From: Pseudomonas sp. Irchel 3H7
GTDB lineage: Bacteria; Pseudomonadota; Gammaproteobacteria; Pseudomonadales; Pseudomonadaceae
Assembly (NCBI RefSeq): GCF_900187605.1
Contig: NZ_FYEA01000002.1
Location: 372,001 to 436,000, forward strand
Length of the DNA: 64,000 nucleotides
Direction of reading: 5' to 3'
Below are positions 59,812-64,000 of this stretch, one piece after another. The position numbers were made by a program, and so were the translations under genes. A model generated the notes under the pieces. It saw only the letters and a list, made by a program, of their open reading frames with translations, did not search any database and was not told the DNA's origin. Position 1 is the stretch's first letter, and each line of letters begins with the position of its first letter.

Positions 59812-60339
59812 ATGACGATCGGTATTGTCGGCGGCTGGGAGAGCAAAGCAGGCGTTATGGTTCGTAACACCGGCGCGAAAAAACAAGTGGCCCAGAGCAT
59901 CAAAGTGCAGCAGATGCTGACCAAGGTCGGCACCAATCCCACCGCGCTGAATACCGCTGAAATGGACAAGCAGGGCATGCGCAAGGCCATCAAGGGCTTT
60001 GATCCTGCGAATGTTTCGGTAAAACAATTGGGAAATCTGAGCGAGATGCTGCGCAGCCGCGGGCTGATCTCAGAGATCACTTCGTTTACCTTGAAGAACG
60101 CCGGTGACAAGTTCGACCGTTTTGGCGTGACCAAAGATATCGATGCCAAATTCAACGCCCTGGAGTATTTCGCGACCCAGCTCGACGCCATTCAGAACAA
60201 TGGCCTCAATGGCAACGCTTACGGCCAGAGTCTGATTCCAGAGTTCAAGAAAGCGATCTATGTTCTGCAGAACCTCAAGACCTACGGTGAAGGCAACGCC
60301 GCGAAACCGGTCGATGAAGGTGTCAAAGCCAAAGCTTGA
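59812..60339 (+). CDS. Hypothetical protein, family not recognised
   Basis: 175 residues, basic and mostly helical, without cysteines, signal peptide or membrane helix. It starts MTIGIVGGWESKAGVMVRNT and contains NVSVKQLGNLSEMLRSRGLI and KFNALEYFATQLDAIQNNG. GGGAG 8 bases before ATG 59812 is a clear ribosome site; the longer frame from 59632 passes a T-rich tract and was rejected. Codon use matches its neighbours. It stands alone between the divergent receptor gene and the convergent GNAT gene, in a T-rich upstream setting typical of a promoter. I cannot assign a function. Confidence 0.75.
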   Translation: MTIGIVGGWESKAGVMVRNTGAKKQVAQSIKVQQMLTKVGTNPTALNTAEMDKQGMRKAIKGFDPANVSVKQLGNLSEMLRSRGLISEITSFTLKNAGDKFDRFGVTKDIDAKFNALEYFATQLDAIQNNGLNGNAYGQSLIPEFKKAIYVLQNLKTYGEGNAAKPVDEGVKAKA

Positions 60340-60351
60340 GGCTGACCGTTT

Positions 60352-60376
60352 AGCCCGCTCAGCGCTTGAACGGGCT
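60352..60376. terminator. Weak hairpin between convergent genes
   Basis: AGCCCG / CGGGCT arms with a 13-base loop, 12 bases after the stop of the 175-residue gene and before the end of the GNAT gene. No clear T-run. Confidence 0.3.
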
Positions 60377-60409
60377 GGTTGATGTGCAAGAACCCGGCAA
60401 CGCCTCGCT

Positions 60410-61324
60410 TCAGCGTGCTGCGACGTGTTGTTGAGCCTGATTATGCAGTCGTTGCAGGTGTGGGCAGCGCAGCTCCAGCGATCGGGCGCAATAGCCCCGA
60501 TGAAACAACGCCAACCATCCAGCGCCCCGTTCATTCGGGGCAATCCCGGTGAAGACGAAGCCCATTGCCGAGAGGCTGTCCACGGCGCTGGCGAAACCGG
60601 TTGCCAGCCTGAGTCTGATCGAGACCATCCAGTGTTCAGGCAGTCGTCGTAGCTGTTGAAGCAAGCCGGCGTCGAGTTTCTTCAGCACCACGTCATAACG
60701 CCCGAAAGCGTGTTCGATCTGCATCGGCGGCCCCACCCAAGTTGCTTCTTTTTCCTGCACCCCGTGTACCTCGCACAAATGCTCCATGAATTCGCGACAG
60801 CTTTGTGGCCACGGCAATGCCGGGAGCGGGCGGCGGTAGCCATCGATAGGGGTGTAGCCGATGACAATCGACTCCGGCAGTGCTTCGCCAAACGGCGAGG
60901 GCACATAGTCGAGCAATAACCCACTGCTGCAAAAGCCGAGCCGGTCAGCCATGCGTTGGGTATAGGCGTGCTGCGTCACCTGTTTGATGGTTACACCATG
61001 GCATCCCAGCGCCTGCGCATGGATCAACAATCGAATGCCCAACTGGGTGGCGATGTTCTGCCCGCGGGTCGACGGATGGACCACGCTCAACGCCAGTTCT
61101 GCCGTATGCGATCCCGCGTTTCTGCACAACGTGGCGTGGCCGAGGATTTTTTTTCCGGATTCCGCCACCAGTGAATGCCATCTCCCATCGCCATGGTTCT
61201 GGTTGATCATCAACGGCAAATACACGTGTGGCTGTACGTAATGGTCGCCATAGATTTCCCGGAACAAACGGCTGACGGCTCCGGCATCGGAGCGGCGATA
61301 GCTGCGCAGCGTCACGTTGTCCAT
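60410..61324 (-). CDS. GNAT family N-acetyltransferase, two-part protein
   Basis: 304 residues. The N-terminal half (1-150) is a GNAT domain: LRSYRRSDAGAVSRLFREIYG, the beta-4 strand ELALSVVHPS, and the acetyl-CoA loop STRGQNIATQLGIRLLIHA. The C-terminal half is a second alpha/beta unit (QIEHAFGRYDVVLKKLD, WMVSIRLRLATGFASAVDSL) without a clear CoA loop. It would transfer an acyl group to an amine or similar acceptor. Its start overlaps the PaaK-like gene by 13 bases, so it belongs to the operon with the LuxC-LuxE-like fusion. A fused or duplicated GNAT is an alternative reading of the second half. Confidence 0.82.
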   Translation of the reverse strand: MDNVTLRSYRRSDAGAVSRLFREIYGDHYVQPHVYLPLMINQNHGDGRWHSLVAESGKKILGHATLCRNAGSHTAELALSVVHPSTRGQNIATQLGIRLLIHAQALGCHGVTIKQVTQHAYTQRMADRLGFCSSGLLLDYVPSPFGEALPESIVIGYTPIDGYRRPLPALPWPQSCREFMEHLCEVHGVQEKEATWVGPPMQIEHAFGRYDVVLKKLDAGLLQQLRRLPEHWMVSIRLRLATGFASAVDSLSAMGFVFTGIAPNERGAGWLALFHRGYCARSLELRCPHLQRLHNQAQQHVAAR

Positions 61325-62613
61325 GGGCGTTGCTCCGGACGTGGGGCGGCGTAGTCGCGAAGGTCGACGACGCGTTGGCGTTTGCCGGAGCGCGGGTGAC
61401 GAGCGAGCTCATCGGCTGTGCAATAGGCGACCTGCAGCTCAAGCTGGCCATCAGCGCAGAGTTGTGCGATCAGCGGATAACGCTCGATCAAGGCGTTGTG
61501 CAAAGCTGTGCTGGCCTGAGTCGTTTCGGGTTTCAACGCTTCGGGCACCCATTTCAGACACACGATATCGACGTTTGCCGATTGGCTGATCACCAGTTGC
61601 CAGTCGTCGCTGACCGTGTTGCGCTGAATGATAGTGTCGATGTCGTCGATCAGCAGGGTCAGGCTGCTGACCCGTACGCGCTGACTGCTCATGCTGCGAC
61701 CCATCAAGGCAAACTTGCGCATGCTCGCCGTGGCCGGCTCTCGCCAGCAGGCGAGATCACCCACGGGATAGCGGATCAATGGCATAAGCCGGCGGGTGAG
61801 GTTGGTGATCAGCAGGCGTCCGGTGCGATCGCATTCTTCAATCACTTCACCGGTGTGTTCATCGATAATTTCCAGCACGCTGTGGCTGGCGAGCATGCGG
61901 TGTTCGCCCAAGGCACAATCGCGGCTTGTGGCGCCGATGAACCCCGCGTCGACACTGGCGTAGCCGATGGAAGCGATCCGTGCGTTGGGGAACACTCGGT
62001 GCAACATCTGCAATTGCCCGGCGAACAGGCTCTCGCCGCCGTAAAGCACGCTTTCGACCTCGGCCAAGGTTTGCCCCTGGCGCTCCAGCACGCTGGCGAA
62101 CGTCAGCAATTGCGCAGGCACGCCGGCCAGCACATTGATTCGGTGCTGGCGGATAGAGTCAGTCAGCAGTGTAAAGTCGACGTCGCCGGTGAATGGGTAT
62201 TCGGTAATACCTGACGTTTCGTGTGCCAACGCGTCGTGGATAAAGATGAAACTGGCATACAGATCGCCGACAAAAAACAGATTTGCAACCCGGTCTCCCG
62301 GATTGAGTTGGCTCGCCAGATGGCGACCGAAGTCGCGCACAAGTGTCTGCCACTCCTCACGGGTGAATACCGAAAGTTTACCCGCGCTGGTGGTTCCACC
62401 GGTCTTGAACACGAGTGCGCGTTCAACCGTTGAAGTCAGTACTGGCCATTGATCGAGGTTATTGCTGCTGGCCCAGTATTGTTGCGGATCAATCGGCGGA
62501 AGTTGATCCAGTGTGCTGATCTGCGGCGCAAGGTCTTGCCAATGTCTGGCGTAATACGTTGAGTGTTCGCGGGCGAAGGCGAGCAACTTGCTCAGTTCAA
62601 GTGTTGTGTTCAT
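61312..62613 (-). CDS. PaaK/LuxE-like acyl-activating enzyme
   Basis: 433 residues. Adenylate-forming fold of the PaaK type: P-loop-like FKTGGTTSAGKLS near residues 75-87, then ANLFFVGDLYASF, VLYGGESLFAGQ, IGYASVDAGFIG, TGRLLITNLTRRLMPLIRYPVGD, and a C terminus with the lysine motif PRSGKRQRVVD. A Cys 12 residues before that SGK motif (VAYCTADEL) is in the region where LuxE carries its acyl-accepting Cys. Activates a carboxylic acid with ATP; the acid is unknown. ATG 62613 with AAAGAG before it was chosen; an in-frame ATG at 62640 is possible. It starts 43 bases after the upstream fusion gene. Confidence 0.82.
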   Translation of the reverse strand: MNTTLELSKLLAFAREHSTYYARHWQDLAPQISTLDQLPPIDPQQYWASSNNLDQWPVLTSTVERALVFKTGGTTSAGKLSVFTREEWQTLVRDFGRHLASQLNPGDRVANLFFVGDLYASFIFIHDALAHETSGITEYPFTGDVDFTLLTDSIRQHRINVLAGVPAQLLTFASVLERQGQTLAEVESVLYGGESLFAGQLQMLHRVFPNARIASIGYASVDAGFIGATSRDCALGEHRMLASHSVLEIIDEHTGEVIEECDRTGRLLITNLTRRLMPLIRYPVGDLACWREPATASMRKFALMGRSMSSQRVRVSSLTLLIDDIDTIIQRNTVSDDWQLVISQSANVDIVCLKWVPEALKPETTQASTALHNALIERYPLIAQLCADGQLELQVAYCTADELARHPRSGKRQRVVDLRDYAAPRPEQRPWTT

Positions 62614-62656
62614 GGGGGGCTCTTTAATTGTTCTGGTCATGGACGAAGTTGGACTT

Positions 62657-64000
62657 TCAGCGGCGAGCGTCGACCACTGCCGGTATCTTTCCGCTATGCC
62701 TGTTTCTGTCGAACTGTTGCGTCTCGCAGGTTTGCGTTTGCACCGTGAGCAGCCCGGCTCGCACAAGGCTCGTCAGCGTCGCGTAGCCTTCCAGTCGGAG
62801 GAGGATGTCGGCGGGGGCAGCGGGGCTGCGAACCAGCAGGCGTTCGAGGCCGTCAGGGGCGTGATCGAGGTGCAACTGAAACGGTGCTTGCAGGTGTCTG
62901 CCGAGTTCGTTCAGGCAGATGAAATCGCTACCGATACGCAGCAGCCTGCCGTGCCGTTGCAGCAGCTCGAACCGCGGGGAACTCAGCCCGCACGCGCAAT
63001 CGCCGGGCAACCAGCGCCCTGTGTCGCCGACGTCATAACGCTGTACCTGCTGACCTTCGCGGGCTTTGGAAGTGAACAGTAAACGGCCGATTTCATTGCC
63101 AACGACAGGCACGTCCTCCTCCAGCGCGACGATTTCCAGATGCTGGATCGCGTCCATCAGATGAAACACGCCATCACCGGTCGCGGCGCAGGCATGTCCG
63201 CAGGGGCCGGCATCGACACTGCCGTACACCGCCGAGCGGATGCTGGCAACGCCACAGCGCTGCAACAGTTCGCGGCACTGCTCACTGATGTGTTCACCGC
63301 CGAGAAAGACTTTTTCGATGGCGCCATAACGGCTCAGACGCTGCTGTTCGTTGAGGAACAAGCGATGCAGGGAGCTGGGCATGCCGATCAGTACGGTGAC
63401 CTGTTGTTCGATGATGACTTGTGCAATATCGCCGTAGTCATCGTCGGCGGGAGCACCCATTGGCAGGTGGCTGGCCCCCAATGTTTCCAGCACTTTGGCA
63501 AAGCTGAAGAAGCCGCCGTACAAACCGCCACTGAAGAACAGGTTCATCACCTTGTCGCGGCTCGGATCGAGACCCGCCGCAAACAACCCGTCGGCCGTTG
63601 CGCGTATTTGCCGTTGAAAATCGCGGTAGCTGTATCCCGCCAGCGCCGGTGTGCCGCTGCTGCCGCCAGAGCGGAAAAACAGTTGCGCCGCTGCTGTCGT
63701 CGGCCGCGCGATAAACGCTGCTTTGTCGGTGATCGCCAGGCCCGCCAGCGTCGGCTTGCAAGCTGGACGGTCGAGGGTCATGTGGGTGGGCAACTGCGTC
63801 GGTGCGACGCTGACCGACACCCGCCGACTCAGACGTTGTAGTGCATAGACGCCGTCGTGGGGTTCGCCATCGTAGCCATCATGGATTGCATCAATGGGCG
63901 CAATTCGGCTGACGCCGGCGGCAATCAATGTTCGCGACAATGCACCGATCTGCGCTTCGTCGCACATCAGTGCGCAGCTCTGTAAAACGTTGCGCCAAGG
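62657..64000 (-). CDS. LuxC-like reductase fused to a LuxE/PaaK-like ligase (partial, 5' end outside window)
   Basis: About 448 codons are visible and the frame is open to the right edge, so the start lies outside. The first visible part (GVSRIAPIDAIHDGYDGEPH followed by DGVYALQRLSRRV) matches the conserved C terminus of LuxC-family acyl-CoA reductases. It runs on without stop into an adenylate-forming domain of the LuxE/PaaK type: FFRSGGSSGTPALAGYS, VMNLFFSGGLYGGFFSF, VFLGGEHISEQC, VYGSVDAGPCG, QRYDVGDTGRWLPGDCACG, and the C-terminal RHSGKIPAVVDAR preceded by a Cys 13 residues earlier. In lux systems LuxE activates a fatty acid and hands it to LuxC for reduction to an aldehyde; here both are in one chain. 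No luciferase is visible. The LuxC part is inferred from a short tail. Confidence 0.75.
   Translation of the reverse strand, partial: PWRNVLQSCALMCDEAQIGALSRTLIAAGVSRIAPIDAIHDGYDGEPHDGVYALQRLSRRVSVSVAPTQLPTHMTLDRPACKPTLAGLAITDKAAFIARPTTAAAQLFFRSGGSSGTPALAGYSYRDFQRQIRATADGLFAAGLDPSRDKVMNLFFSGGLYGGFFSFAKVLETLGASHLPMGAPADDDYGDIAQVIIEQQVTVLIGMPSSLHRLFLNEQQRLSRYGAIEKVFLGGEHISEQCRELLQRCGVASIRSAVYGSVDAGPCGHACAATGDGVFHLMDAIQHLEIVALEEDVPVVGNEIGRLLFTSKAREGQQVQRYDVGDTGRWLPGDCACGLSSPRFELLQRHGRLLRIGSDFICLNELGRHLQAPFQLHLDHAPDGLERLLVRSPAAPADILLRLEGYATLTSLVRAGLLTVQTQTCETQQFDRNRHSGKIPAVVDARR

Noticed and set aside
62588..63082. Plus-strand frame over the LuxC-LuxE-like gene
   Set aside because: Antisense shadow of the ligase domain, whose motifs are clear on the minus strand.

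Overview
The window is chromosomal DNA of a Pseudomonas, most likely of the P. fluorescens group. The evidence is high-GC codon use throughout, a MuxABC-OpmB type efflux operon, a glycogen/trehalose cluster in the gene order known from P. aeruginosa, DUF6124 and DUF3203 small genes that I know mainly from Pseudomonas, and dense scattering of Pseudomonas REP-type palindromes (at least four sequence families, about sixteen copies). I saw no rRNA, tRNA, CRISPR array, prophage or transposase.

Layout. 1-6388 (minus): a MoxR AAA+ ATPase / DUF58 / DUF4381 / two VWA proteins / BatD operon, nearly all genes overlapping, with one REP inserted in frame inside batD (which runs off the left edge) and another inside the DUF4381 gene. 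6412-8377 (minus): two predicted outer-membrane barrel proteins with a tiny secreted protein between them. 8378-10335: a structured-looking leader and DUF6124 gene (plus), REPs and a YciI-like gene. 10336-20136 (plus): tpx, then muxA-muxB-muxC-opmB. 20358-23375 (plus): an MHYT-GGDEF-EAL protein and an SDR. 23525-27206 (minus): a MocR-type regulator, a tandem-repeat block, ccoG and a DUF3203 gene; then an MgtC-like gene (plus).

27979-53553 is a trehalose/glycogen region. glgE, treS-maltokinase and glgB run on the plus strand; glgA, treZ, malQ, treY, a DUF2934 gene and glgX run on the minus strand toward them. Together they can make alpha-glucan (GlgA, GlgB, and GlgE using maltose-1-phosphate), interconvert maltose and trehalose (TreS), phosphorylate maltose (kinase domain), trim and recycle glucan (GlgX, MalQ) and release trehalose from it (TreY, TreZ). 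Fused behind glgX by overlapping or near-touching genes is an uncharacterised set: acyl-CoA dehydrogenase-like protein, LmbE/PIG-L deacetylase, NodS-like methyltransferase, GT2 glycosyltransferase, then a second PIG-L paralogue that lacks two catalytic residues. A passenger-less autotransporter barrel and an EEP-family nuclease/phosphatase lie between the two halves.

54136-61324: a 2-hydroxyacid dehydrogenase, a secreted alpha/beta hydrolase, a YqaA-type membrane protein and a DUF411 metal-binding protein preceded by a perfect copper-box-like palindrome, a chemotaxis receptor with a sigma-28-like promoter, an unrecognised 175-residue protein and a GNAT. 61312-64000 (minus): the GNAT is the last gene of an operon with a PaaK/LuxE-like ligase and a LuxC-LuxE-like fusion protein cut by the right edge. 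This last operon and the genes behind glgX are the best candidates for undescribed biology.
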